Assembly: GCA_019752015.1 (NCBI GenBank)
Contig: JAIEMQ010000072.1
Location: 33,693 to 97,692, forward strand
Direction of reading: 5' to 3'
Origin: Cyanobacteriota bacterium
Lineage (GTDB): Bacteria > Acidobacteriota > Vicinamibacteria > Vicinamibacterales > UBA2999
DNA: 64,000 bases
A program made the translations under genes and the position numbers. Under the pieces are notes generated by a model, which saw only the letters and a program-made list of their open reading frames with translations, ran no database searches and was not told the origin of the DNA. Within the stretch, counting starts at the first letter, position 1. Each line of letters opens with the position of its first letter. Positions 55,827-64,000 of the stretch are shown here, one piece after another.

Positions 55827-57590
55827 CTATGACGCCTCATGCTGCGGCGTGAAGTCCTTCGCCGCGCCGGGAACGCTGTACTCGTAAGGCCCGCGATATG
55901 CCTGCGGGGCCACCGCAAAATTGCCGTGTGGTGGTGGCGACGGCGCCGCCCATTCAATGGTCGTGGCCTCCCACGGGTTGTCGCCGACCTTCTCCCCGTT
56001 CCGGATGCTCCAGAAGAAGTTGAAGATGAAGGGAATCTGGAAGACGCCCATCAGCCACGCGCCCCACGACGAGACGACGTTCCAGTGCATCGTGGGTTGC
56101 GCGAAGTCGTAGCCGCTGCCGGCGTCGAACAGGCGCCGCGACACACCGGCCAATCCAACGATGAACATCGGCATGAAGACGACGTTCATGAAGACCAGCG
56201 AGCCGGCAAAGTGAATCTTGCCGAGCGTCTCGTTCATCTTCCGCCCGGTCGCCTTCGGATACCAGTAATAGATTCCGGCCATCAGGGCGAAGATCGTTCC
56301 CGGAGCGACCACGTAGTGGAAGTGCGCGATCACGTAGTAGGTGTCGTGCAGCGGGATGTCGGAGATATTCAAGCCGAGCGGAAGGCCGGTAAGACCGCCG
56401 ATGCCGAACATCGGCAGGAAGGCGGTCGCGAAGAGCATCGGCGTATTGAAGCGGATCGATCCACCCCACAGCGACAGCAGTAACGACGTCAGGATCACCA
56501 CCGACGGGATCGAAATGATCATCGTCGTCGTCTGGAAGAACGCCGCCATTGCCGTGCCCATGCCGGTCATGAACATGTGGTGCGCCCACACGATGAACGA
56601 CATGAAGCCGAGGAAGACCAGCGAGTAGACCATCGCGCGATAGCCCCACAGCGGCTTCCGCGTGTTGTTGGCAATGATCTCGGCGACGATGCCCATCGCG
56701 GGCAGGATCAGCACGTAGACTTCCGGATGCGCGAGGAACCAGAACAGGTGCTGCCAGAGGACCGCGTTGCCGCCGCCGGCGTTGGCGAGCACCTGGCCGC
56801 TGACGATGAGGCCGCTCGGCATGAAGAAGCTCGTGCCGGCGACGCGATCCATCAGCTGCATGACGCCCGCGGCCTCGAGCGGCGGAAACGCCAGCAGCAG
56901 CAGGAACGAGGTGACGAATTGCGCCCACACGAAGAAGGGGAACCTCATGAAGGTGAGCCCCTTGGCGCGCAGTTGGATGGTGGTCGTCAGGAAGTTGAGC
57001 GCGCCGAGCAGCGACGAGGTGATCAGGAAGATCATGCCGATCAGCCACCACGTCTGGCCGGTGCCGGCGATGACGGAGAGCGGAGCGTATGAGGTCCACC
57101 CGGATTGCGCGGCGCCGCCGGGGACGAAAAAGCTGCCGAGCATCGTCATGCCACCGAGGAACAGGCTCCAGTAGCTCAGCATGTTGATCTTCGGGAACGC
57201 CATGTCCGGCGCGCCGATCTGCAGCGGCAGCACGAAATTCCCGAAGCCGCCGACGGCGAGGGGCACGACGCCGAGGAAGACCATGATGGTGCCGTGCATC
57301 GCGCCGAGCTCGTTGTAGAACTCGGGGAGCATCGTCCCGCCCGGCATGCGGGCGTCGCCGAACAGCCCGCCGATCAGCGGCAGCGGCACGCCTGGGTAGG
57401 CGAGCTGCCAGCGCATCAGCATCATCAGCGAAAAGCCGAACAGCAGGAACAGCAGGCCCGTAATGGAATACTGGATGCCGATCACCTTGTGATCGGTCGA
57501 GAACACGTACTTGCGCCAGAAGCCAAGTTCCTCGTGATGGGCTTCGTGCGCGACGTGCTGCGCGTGGACGACGTCGGCTGGGTTGCTCAT
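55827..57590 (-). CDS. coxA: Cytochrome c oxidase subunit I, A1-type (second copy)
   Basis: A 587-residue haem-copper subunit with 12 TM helices. Low-spin haem His in GAMHG (99), helix VI with the D-channel Glu in FLAHPEVY (H288, E290), CuB His pair in VWAHHMF, and HFHYV for the haem pair. The retained Glu makes it A1-type, in contrast to the A2-type CoxA at 11632. The two oxidases therefore differ in proton channel and electron donor. It starts 21 bp after the cupredoxin gene. Confidence 0.96.
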   Translation of the reverse strand: MSNPADVVHAQHVAHEAHHEELGFWRKYVFSTDHKVIGIQYSITGLLFLLFGFSLMMLMRWQLAYPGVPLPLIGGLFGDARMPGGTMLPEFYNELGAMHGTIMVFLGVVPLAVGGFGNFVLPLQIGAPDMAFPKINMLSYWSLFLGGMTMLGSFFVPGGAAQSGWTSYAPLSVIAGTGQTWWLIGMIFLITSSLLGALNFLTTTIQLRAKGLTFMRFPFFVWAQFVTSFLLLLAFPPLEAAGVMQLMDRVAGTSFFMPSGLIVSGQVLANAGGGNAVLWQHLFWFLAHPEVYVLILPAMGIVAEIIANNTRKPLWGYRAMVYSLVFLGFMSFIVWAHHMFMTGMGTAMAAFFQTTTMIISIPSVVILTSLLLSLWGGSIRFNTPMLFATAFLPMFGIGGLTGLPLGLNISDIPLHDTYYVIAHFHYVVAPGTIFALMAGIYYWYPKATGRKMNETLGKIHFAGSLVFMNVVFMPMFIVGLAGVSRRLFDAGSGYDFAQPTMHWNVVSSWGAWLMGVFQIPFIFNFFWSIRNGEKVGDNPWEATTIEWAAPSPPPHGNFAVAPQAYRGPYEYSVPGAAKDFTPQHEAS

Positions 57591-57611
57591 GCGGCTGATA
57601 TCTCCCGGCCG

Positions 57612-58331
57612 CTACTTCACGCCGAAGGTGAAGGCTTGCGTCTTGGTGTCGCTGGCGCCCACGGTCACCGTCGCCGTCTGCGTTCCGAGCCTCTCGTGCC
57701 AGGCGGTGATCTCGTAGGTCCCCGCATCGAGACCGGAGATCGTGTATTTACCATCAGAGCCCGTCACCGAGTAGAAGGGATTCGTGAAGACGCCGATGTA
57801 GGCGCTCATCCACGGGTGGACGTCGCACTTGACCTGGAAGATCGCTTCCGGCTTGGCGAACGTCGTGGTCATTTCCTTGACCGTCGCCGGCTGACCGCGG
57901 TTGAACGCCGGGTTGATCTTGGGAAGCGTGTGGATGTTGTGCAGGATGCCGTCGGAGTTGAGGATTCGATAGGCCTGGCCGACCTGGATGCCCATCACGT
58001 GCGGCACGTACTGACAGCCCTTCTGATCGAGCGTGACCGGAGTCTTGGGCGCGGGATACGTCTTCCCTGCCGGAAGTCCCTTCGAGACCCAGACCATGAT
58101 GTTCGCCATGGTGTTGCCGCTGCCGAGGACGAGCATCTCGGCCGGCACGGGCCCTTTGTGCATCTTGGCGCACGCGGGATCGGCGTCCATAGCAAGCGGT
58201 TTGAGAGCGGGCGCCTTACCTGCGAAGGTAACGGTTCCCGTGATGGTCGCGGCCGCGACAGCAACGCCCGGCGAGCCCAACACCGCGATCAGCACCGCCA
58301 CCAGACACAACCTGCTCCCTTGCGCGCGCAT
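57612..58331 (-). CDS. Exported cupredoxin with a carboxypeptidase regulatory-like domain
   Basis: A 239-residue protein. Signal peptide 1-26, a middle cupredoxin-like part with a candidate type 1 copper site (H131 or H134, C169, H172, M175 in KCDVHPWM), and a C-terminal prealbumin-like strand set (GSDGKYTISGLDAGTYEITAW) of the CarboxypepD_reg type. As first gene of the aa3 operon it is a good candidate electron donor or copper carrier for CoxB, which lacks haem c. The donor role is inferred from ligands and place. Confidence 0.78.
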   Translation of the reverse strand: MRAQGSRLCLVAVLIAVLGSPGVAVAAATITGTVTFAGKAPALKPLAMDADPACAKMHKGPVPAEMLVLGSGNTMANIMVWVSKGLPAGKTYPAPKTPVTLDQKGCQYVPHVMGIQVGQAYRILNSDGILHNIHTLPKINPAFNRGQPATVKEMTTTFAKPEAIFQVKCDVHPWMSAYIGVFTNPFYSVTGSDGKYTISGLDAGTYEITAWHERLGTQTATVTVGASDTKTQAFTFGVK

Positions 58332-58415
58332 GCTTCTCTCCCTTGGTTATTGCAACGTCGTCCCGGTCGGCGCCGTGGACGTTGCGTTTTGGCCTATTCC
58401 GTCACGTGCGCCGAC

Positions 58416-58443
58416 TCTATACCGGCCGCTGTATCGGTAGCAA
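58416..58443 (-). promoter_or_regulatory. Promoter of the cupredoxin-aa3 operon
   Basis: On the minus strand TTGCTA (58443-58438) and TATAGA (58421-58416) have a 16-bp spacer. The 130-bp gap between actF and the cupredoxin gene has no other gene. This would start a separate transcript for the oxidase, independent of actCD-actF. Confidence 0.5.
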
Positions 58444-58461
58444 CCCCTTCGTCCCGGCAAC

Positions 58462-59676
58462 TCAGGTGTTCTCGAAGGCGAGGGATTCGGCAAATCTCGG
58501 GTCGCGAAGCGGCACGAGCGCATGCCGCCGCAGCAGCCAGCTCGCCGTCGCCACGAACGATCCGCCGACCGTCATGAGCGCGGCCGCGTCAAGCAGCGAC
58601 GGACTGAGCCCCTCGGGATGGAGGGCCGGCATGACCTGCCAGTAAAGATCGGTGAAATGCATCAGGAGGAGCCACAGGCCGCCCGCCGCGAGCGTCGCTC
58701 CGTTCCGTTTGACGCTTCGGCCCATCAGGTAGAAGAACGGCGCGCCGAAATGTCCGAACAGGAGGACGAGCGAGACCGTCAGCCACGACCCTTCCATCCG
58801 CTCCTTGTAAAAGACCGTTTCCTCCGGCATGTTCCCGTACCACACCAGGAAAAACTGCGAGAAGGCGATGTAGCCCCAGAACGCGGTGAATGCGAACAGG
58901 AACTTCCCGATGTCCTGCATGTGCTCCCGGCTGATGATCGTCGCCACCAACCCCGCGCCGCGCATCGCCGGCACGACGACCGAGAGCAGCGCGATGAATC
59001 CCAGCCACGAGCCCGCGAAGAAATACACGCCGAACATCGTCGAGTACCAGTGCGGGTTGAGCGACATGATCCAGTCGATCGCCGCGAACGTCTGGGTCAG
59101 CGCCAGCACGATGATCGCGGGCCCCGCGAACTTACGCAGACGCGCCGACACCGCGTGATCGCCCGTCGTGTCCTGAGAGCGCGAGCCGCGCGCATACATG
59201 ACGGCGATGAACGACCAGATCGCGAAGAACAGCGCCGCCCGGATCAGGAAGAACTGCGTGTTGAGGTACGGCGCTTTCCACGCCAGCAGCGCGTCGTGTT
59301 CCGCCGCCTCGGCGTGGGACCATTCGAACAGATCGTGCAGGCCGAAGAGCAGCGGGACGAACAGGACCGCCATCACCGGAATCGTGGAGAACACCGTCTC
59401 GCCGATCCGCCGCAGCACGACGCCCCACCCGCCCTGGGCCGCGTACTGGATCAACACGAAAAAGAGCGCGCCGAGAGCCAGGCTCATGAAGAACAGGAAC
59501 GACACGAGCCACGAGAAGAAGAACTGTTTCGGATTGCCCGGCCCAAGAATCGCGCAGGCCACCGCTCCAACGAGCGCGATGACGCCGGCAATAATCGGCA
59601 GCCGATTCCACGAGTGCCCCGGCGGGATCGTAACCTGCTCGGGCCGCAGCGCGACGTGATCGTGTTCTGCCGACAT
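58462..59676 (-). CDS. actF: Alternative complex III subunit F (second copy)
   Basis: A 404-residue ten-TM protein similar to ActF at 15664. Same marks: IDWIMSLNPHWYSTMFGVYF and FSQFFLVWYGNMPEETVFY. It starts at ATG 59676 sharing a base with the stop of the actCD fusion (TGATG). There are no actA, actB or actE genes beside it; these are in the + strand operon at 33-37.5 kb. Confidence 0.92.
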   Translation of the reverse strand: MSAEHDHVALRPEQVTIPPGHSWNRLPIIAGVIALVGAVACAILGPGNPKQFFFSWLVSFLFFMSLALGALFFVLIQYAAQGGWGVVLRRIGETVFSTIPVMAVLFVPLLFGLHDLFEWSHAEAAEHDALLAWKAPYLNTQFFLIRAALFFAIWSFIAVMYARGSRSQDTTGDHAVSARLRKFAGPAIIVLALTQTFAAIDWIMSLNPHWYSTMFGVYFFAGSWLGFIALLSVVVPAMRGAGLVATIISREHMQDIGKFLFAFTAFWGYIAFSQFFLVWYGNMPEETVFYKERMEGSWLTVSLVLLFGHFGAPFFYLMGRSVKRNGATLAAGGLWLLLMHFTDLYWQVMPALHPEGLSPSLLDAAALMTVGGSFVATASWLLRRHALVPLRDPRFAESLAFENT

Positions 59677-61694
59677 CAGGACTCCAGGAGCTCGACGCTC
59701 CGCGGGCGCAGGGACTCCAGCAGCTTCCGTGTGGCGGCCGGATCGAACCGGGGATCCCACGATTCAATCGAGATGAAGAACGCGTCGTCGCTCGCGCGCT
59801 CGAAGACCTTGGATTGAAAGAGCGGATGGTGGTGCATCGGGAGCCGGTTCAGGCCGAGCATGCCGAACACGGCGCCAAGCGCGCCGAACAGGACCGCCAC
59901 CTCGAACGTGATCGGAATGAAGGCCGGCCAGGTGAAAAACGGCTTGCCGCTGATCACGAGCGGGTAGGCGCTGGTGTGCACCCACCACTGCAGGACAAAT
60001 CCGGCCACCGCCCCTGTCAGCGCCATGACGAGCACGATCCACGGCAGCCGTGAGCGCCGCAGTCCCATCGACTTATGAAGGCCGTGCACGGGGAAGGGGC
60101 TGTGCGCGTCCCACTTCGTGAAGCCGGCGTCGCGCACGCGCGCGCACGCGCGAGACAGTTCGTCCGGCGTCGCGAACTCCGCGAGAATCCCGTAGTAGGG
60201 TCCCTGCGGGAGTTGCGGGACCATCGGCAGCTGGAAGCGCCGCTTGGCGCGCGTCTCGGTCGCTGCAGCCGGTGGCGGAGCGGTTGGATGGTGTTCGCGC
60301 TCGGACTCGCCGCGGTGCCCGTGCAGGTGGGCCTGCGGCAGGACGGTCTTGACTTCGGCGGTGGCGACCATCGGCAGGAAGCGCACGAACAGGCAGAACA
60401 TCGTGAAGAAGAGCCCGAAGCTTCCGAGCAGGGCCGAGATGTCCCAGATCGTCGGGCTGAAGTAGCCCCAGGCCGAGGGCAGGAAGTCACGGTGCAGCGA
60501 CGTCACGATGATCACGAACCGCTCGAACCACATGCCGATGTTGATCACGATCGACAGCGTGAACAGGATCGGAATGCTCGTGCGCGCCTTCTTGAACCAG
60601 AAGATCTGCGGGCTGATCACGTTGCAGGTGATCATCGTCCAGTAGGCCCACGCGTACGGTCCGCCGGCGCGGTTCAGGAACGTGAAAAGCTCGTAGGGGT
60701 TGCCGCTGTACCAGGCCGTGAAGAACTCCGTCGCATACGCGTAGCCCACCATCGTCCCCGTGACGAGCATGATCTTCGCCATGTAGTCGAAGTGCCGGAG
60801 GGTGACGATGTGTTCGAGCTTGAAAATGGTGCGGCAGATCACCATGAGCGTCAGCACCATGGCGAAGCCGGAGAAGATCGCGCCGGCGACGAAGTACGGC
60901 GGGAAGACCGTCGTATGCCACCCGGGCAGGAGTGAGACCGCGAAGTCCATCGACACGATCGAGTGCACCGAAAGCACCAGCGGCGTGGCGAGCGCGGCGA
61001 GAATCAGGTAGGCGGTTTCATAGTGGTGCCATTGCCGCACCGAGCCCCGCCAGCCAAGCGCGAAAATTCCGTAGACGAATTTTCGAATCGGGGTCTTCGC
61101 CCGATCGCGAATCGTCGCCAGGTCTGGAATCAGCCCCACATACCAGAACAGGACCGAGACGGTTCCGTAAATGCTGACCGCGAAGACATCCCAGAGAAGC
61201 GGGCTCCTGAAATTGGGCCACGTGCCCATCTGGTTCGGGAGCGGGAACATCCAGTAGGCGACCCAGACGCGCCCGACGTGGATTCCCGGGAACGTCAGGG
61301 CGCACATGACCGCGAAGATGGTCATCGCCTCTGCCGAACGGTTGATTGAGGTGCGCCAGGTCTGCCTGAAGAGGAACAGAATCGCCGAGATGAGCGTTCC
61401 GGCGTGGCCGATGCCGACCCAGAAGACGAAGTTCGTGATGTCCCACGCCCAGCCGACCGGCTGGTTGAGACCCCAGATGCCGATGCCTTCCCAGAAGAGC
61501 CACGAGACCGCGACGCCAAGCAGGCCGAGAAGCGCGAGGGACGGAAGGAAGAAGAACCACCATCCGAGCGGCGTTGTCCGCTCGACCGGCTCCGCAACGG
61601 CGTCGGTGATCGCGTGAAAGTCCGGCGATCGAAGGATCAACGCCGGATGGCCCGCGACAGGGTTGTCTAGCAGCTCCGCTTCCGTCTGGGCCAA
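59676..61694 (-). CDS. actC-actD: Fused alternative complex III subunits C and D
   Basis: A 672-residue protein. Residues about 1-460 are ActC ([48 protein letters not shown]; ten TM helices). After a linker of about 35 polar residues, residues about 500-672 are ActD/DUF3341 ([20 protein letters not shown] and [13 protein letters not shown], then two TM helices and [14 protein letters not shown]). In the first operon these are separate genes. TTG start 61694 is supported by GAGGAG upstream. The fusion fixes the ratio and contact of the two subunits. Confidence 0.93.
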   Translation of the reverse strand: MAQTEAELLDNPVAGHPALILRSPDFHAITDAVAEPVERTTPLGWWFFFLPSLALLGLLGVAVSWLFWEGIGIWGLNQPVGWAWDITNFVFWVGIGHAGTLISAILFLFRQTWRTSINRSAEAMTIFAVMCALTFPGIHVGRVWVAYWMFPLPNQMGTWPNFRSPLLWDVFAVSIYGTVSVLFWYVGLIPDLATIRDRAKTPIRKFVYGIFALGWRGSVRQWHHYETAYLILAALATPLVLSVHSIVSMDFAVSLLPGWHTTVFPPYFVAGAIFSGFAMVLTLMVICRTIFKLEHIVTLRHFDYMAKIMLVTGTMVGYAYATEFFTAWYSGNPYELFTFLNRAGGPYAWAYWTMITCNVISPQIFWFKKARTSIPILFTLSIVINIGMWFERFVIIVTSLHRDFLPSAWGYFSPTIWDISALLGSFGLFFTMFCLFVRFLPMVATAEVKTVLPQAHLHGHRGESEREHHPTAPPPAAATETRAKRRFQLPMVPQLPQGPYYGILAEFATPDELSRACARVRDAGFTKWDAHSPFPVHGLHKSMGLRRSRLPWIVLVMALTGAVAGFVLQWWVHTSAYPLVISGKPFFTWPAFIPITFEVAVLFGALGAVFGMLGLNRLPMHHHPLFQSKVFERASDDAFFISIESWDPRFDPAATRKLLESLRPRSVELLES

Positions 61695-61731
61695 GCCGGC
61701 TCCTCGTTTCGCGTGCTTTAGAAGTCGCCGT

Positions 61732-61761
61732 TTTGTACCATCACGCGTCGCGGCGAGTCAA
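61732..61761 (-). promoter_or_regulatory. Promoter of actCD-actF
   Basis: Minus-strand TTGACT (61761-61756) and TACAAA (61737-61732) with an 18-bp spacer, about 37 bp before the TTG start. The 78-bp gap to the S9 peptidase stop holds nothing else. Confidence 0.5.
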
Positions 61762-61772
61762 GGCGATCGCGA

Positions 61773-63845
61773 TCATTGCTGCGCGGTGGTCGCCGGCTTC
61801 GGGGCGTCCTTCTTCTCTTCGCCCGGCACTTTCTCCCACACGTAGGCGCGGTTGTTGATGTACTTCTCGAACCATTCCATCTCAATCTGCAGCTTGAACA
61901 GCCGGTGGCGGAGCTCGGTCCAGCCGTGTCCCTCGCGCGGCGCCACATATAGATGTGTTGGTACCCCGTTGGACTTCAATGCACGGAACATTTCCACCGA
62001 TTGCGGCATCGGGACGCGCGGATCCTGCTCGCCGACCAGGAAGATCGTGGGCGTCTTCACCTTCCACACGTCCTTCAATGGCGAGTTGTTCCAGTAGAGA
62101 TCGATCGGCGCGTTGGCCTGCCACGGCGTGCCGCCGAACCACGGCGTGCGGAACTCGCGGTGGTCGCTCTGCGCATACATCGAGATCCAGTTCGCCGCGC
62201 CGGCGCCGCTGCTGGCGACCTTGAAGCGATCGGTGAACGTGATGATCTTGTTCGTCATGTGGCCGCCGGCGCTCCAGCCCATCTTCACGAGCTTGTTGGG
62301 ATCGGCCACGCCCATCGCGATCACCGCGTCGGTGCCGGCGAGCACGTCGAGATGCGCCTGCTTGAAGTAGCCGTTCACCATGTCGCGCAGGAACTTGTCG
62401 CCGTAGCCCGTGCTGCCGCGGTAGTTCGGACGCAGCACCGCGTAGCCCTTCGCGGCATAGACCTGGATCTCGGTCGCGAATCCGAATTTGTCCGACGCCG
62501 CCGGACCACCATGCGTCATCACGATGAGCGGATATTTCTGCCCTTGCACGTAATCGACCGGATAGTTCAGCAGCCCTTCAATAGTCGCGCCGTCGGCGCC
62601 CTTCCACGTGATGCGCTCCTGCCGCGACGTCTTGAACTTCGCGAGATCGTCGTCGAAGATCGACGTCACGCGCTTCATCTGGCCCGCGCCGGTCATCGTG
62701 TAGATCTCGCTCGGGCGCGCGCCGGTGTTCAGCGTGAACACATGAGTGGCGTTGTCGTCCGAGTACGACCAGCCGCCAACCGAGTGATCGCCTTTCGTGA
62801 TCGGCGTCACCTGCTTGGTGGCGACGTCCACCTTCAGCAGCTGCGTGGACGAGCCCATGTTGGCGGTGAACGTGATGCTCTTCCCGTCCTTGCTCCACTG
62901 GCCGCCGTTGATCTCATAGGGCACTTCCGGCAGCAGCACGCGCGCCTGGCCGCCGCCGGCGGGCACCAGGAAAATCTTGTCGTTGAAATACATCTCGAAC
63001 TGCTCGTTCGACGCCGACGTGAACATCACCGTCTGACCGTCGGGCGAGATCGACGCGTTGCCTTCCGGCACCTTGTTGGTGGTGAGCTGCTTCGCGTTCG
63101 CGCCCGTGGCGTCCATCACCCACACTTCGCCGCGATCCGAGAACTCGAGCAGCGGGCTCGGCATCCGCGTCATGGCGATCTTCCTGCCGTCCGCGCTCAG
63201 CTCGTAGCCGTTGACCGAGAGCTCGCCTTCGGTGATCTTTTTCGTCTTGCCGTCGAGATCCGTGGTCCAGAGATGACGCTGCTTGAAGTTGTTCTCCTCG
63301 AACGCATACACGTCGTCTCGCGCGGTGTCCTTCTGTTTTTCTTCGGCGGTCTTGTCGTCGGCGGCAACGAAGTAGATCGACGTGCCGTCGGGCGCCCAGT
63401 TGATGCTGCCGGGCGCGGTCGGATGCGCGGTCAGCCGGCGCGCCTCGCCGCCGTCGACGCTGAGGAGATAGATCTGGTTGACGGTATCGGGATCGCGCCG
63501 CGTCGTGAAGGCGACGAGCTTGCCGTCCGGCGACCAGCGCGGGCTGTTCTCACCGCGCTCGCCGAATGTCAGCTGCACCTGGCCGGTGCCGTCGGCGTTG
63601 ATGCGATAGATGTGGCCGACGCGGCGATTGGCCTTCCAGTCCGCCTTGTCGATCGTGAACAGGATCTGTTTGCCATCCGGCGACAGCTGCGGATCGCCGA
63701 CGACCGCCTGCTCGATGGAGTCGACGAACGTCCGGCCGCGTTTACCCTCCGCAGCTTGAGCGGAGGAGGGCTTCTCCTGCGCGGCAACGGACTGAATCAT
63801 CAGCACGCACACGACGAGGGCCACGGAATTTCGAACGCGGTTCAT
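61773..63845 (-). CDS. S9-family prolyl oligopeptidase-like peptidase, exported
   Basis: A 690-residue protein. Signal peptide 1-22, a WD40/TolB-like propeller (about 40-400; SPDGKQILFTIDKADW, WSPDGKLVAFTTRRD), and an alpha/beta-hydrolase domain with catalytic Ser in KMGWSAGGHMT, Asp in GEQDPRVPM and His in REGHGWTE. Such enzymes cleave short peptides from the N-terminus or after proline, in the periplasm or outside. Monocistronic by context. The upstream 50 bp end in an insertion sequence. Confidence 0.92.
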   Translation of the reverse strand: MNRVRNSVALVVCVLMIQSVAAQEKPSSAQAAEGKRGRTFVDSIEQAVVGDPQLSPDGKQILFTIDKADWKANRRVGHIYRINADGTGQVQLTFGERGENSPRWSPDGKLVAFTTRRDPDTVNQIYLLSVDGGEARRLTAHPTAPGSINWAPDGTSIYFVAADDKTAEEKQKDTARDDVYAFEENNFKQRHLWTTDLDGKTKKITEGELSVNGYELSADGRKIAMTRMPSPLLEFSDRGEVWVMDATGANAKQLTTNKVPEGNASISPDGQTVMFTSASNEQFEMYFNDKIFLVPAGGGQARVLLPEVPYEINGGQWSKDGKSITFTANMGSSTQLLKVDVATKQVTPITKGDHSVGGWSYSDDNATHVFTLNTGARPSEIYTMTGAGQMKRVTSIFDDDLAKFKTSRQERITWKGADGATIEGLLNYPVDYVQGQKYPLIVMTHGGPAASDKFGFATEIQVYAAKGYAVLRPNYRGSTGYGDKFLRDMVNGYFKQAHLDVLAGTDAVIAMGVADPNKLVKMGWSAGGHMTNKIITFTDRFKVASSGAGAANWISMYAQSDHREFRTPWFGGTPWQANAPIDLYWNNSPLKDVWKVKTPTIFLVGEQDPRVPMPQSVEMFRALKSNGVPTHLYVAPREGHGWTELRHRLFKLQIEMEWFEKYINNRAYVWEKVPGEEKKDAPKPATTAQQ

Positions 63846-63896
63846 AGGCTGCTCCTGCTGGGACGCAGTTTACTCCTGCCGCCTGTTGACGCGAAT

Positions 63897-64000
63897 TGAT
63901 AATGTCCCCTCGCGAGCGAAATAGAAATGTCCCCTAAGCTGATGATCTCAAAGGGGGTCATCGCTGGGAAGGACATGGATGAGTGCGAGAGAGTTGACAC
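63897..64000 (+). mobile_element. Left end of an insertion sequence (cut by window edge)
   Basis: From about 63897 (TGATAATGTCCCCT) the DNA changes character: AATGTCCCCT occurs at 63901-63910 and again at 63926-63935, a 25-bp-spaced direct repeat of the kind that serves as multiple transposase-binding sites at IS ends. An open frame begins at 63942 in the inward direction. The family (IS21-like, ISNCY-like or other) cannot be decided because the rest is outside the window. Confidence 0.65.
63942..64000 (+). CDS. Transposase N-terminus (partial, runs off window)
   Basis: ATG 63942 opens a frame to the window end: MISKGVIAGKDMDECERVD (19 residues). It lies 6 bp after the second AATGTCCCCT repeat. 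The short sequence is not enough for a family call; the transposase role is from the IS-end context. Confidence 0.5.
   Translation, partial: MISKGVIAGKDMDECERVD

Noticed and set aside
61953..63899. A 648-residue open frame antisense to the S9 peptidase
   Set aside because: Shadow of the real gene; no start signal, Arg/His/Leu-rich, no domain.

Overview
The window is a GC-rich bacterial chromosome segment, most likely from a soil or sediment Acidobacteriota (Vicinamibacteria-like) or a close relative. This placement is inferred from gene content, not from a marker gene. The content includes PadR plus ADOP-type ABC permeases, S9 and amidohydrolase-type secreted enzymes, alternative complex III next to haem-copper oxidases, and short palindromic or word-like repeats scattered in intergenic and coding DNA. 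No rRNA, tRNA or CRISPR array is visible. Coding density is very high and no gap exceeds 300 bp.

Layout. (1) 1-10.5 kb, + strand: end of an ADOP/MacB permease, a DEAD-box helicase, an exported amidohydrolase, a PadR regulator with its ADOP permease, and small exported or unknown proteins. (2) 10.5-23.3 kb, - strand: a complete operon for alternative complex III (actABCDEF) plus a caa3-type oxidase (a one-TM protein, SCO1, coxB with a fused haem c, coxA of A2 type, coxC, coxD). (3) 23.6-33.0 kb, + strand, diverging from the previous operon: an almost overlapping haem operon hemA-hemCD-hemB-hemQ-hemE-hemH-hemY-hemL, which points to the coproporphyrin-dependent route. (4) 33.2-44.7 kb, + strand: a second actA-actB-actE set without actC or actF, followed by a divergent cytochrome bd (CydA)-like membrane subunit, three membrane cytochromes c, and a universal-stress-protein/PCP_red fusion. 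(5) 44.7-53.6 kb: a GNAT protein, two MazEF-like toxin-antitoxin pairs, a PQQ-type dehydrogenase, an Mrp-ATPase / zinc-ribbon-PCP_red / radical SAM-SPASM-PCP_red operon, and an N-acyl-D-amino-acid deacylase-like lipoprotein. (6) 53.6-61.7 kb, - strand: a second haem-copper oxidase (A1 type, no haem c on CoxB), a cupredoxin, a second actF and an actC-actD gene fusion. (7) 61.8-64 kb: an S9 peptidase and the left end of an insertion sequence that runs off the window.

How it may work together. The window is a respiratory and haem-making island. Quinol electrons would enter complete complex III number 1 and pass to the caa3 oxidase. A second set of complex III subunits is split over two distant loci (actABE at 33-37.5 kb, actCD and actF at 58-62 kb). 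Its + strand part is tied to a bd-like subunit that lacks the usual quinol loop, which suggests a cytochrome c-linked hybrid oxidoreductase. Three nearby genes share the rare PCP_red domain, and one is a radical SAM protein of the haem-modifying type. This raises the possibility of a dedicated cofactor-maturation module for the bd-like complex. That last link is inference and is the main candidate for an undescribed system here.
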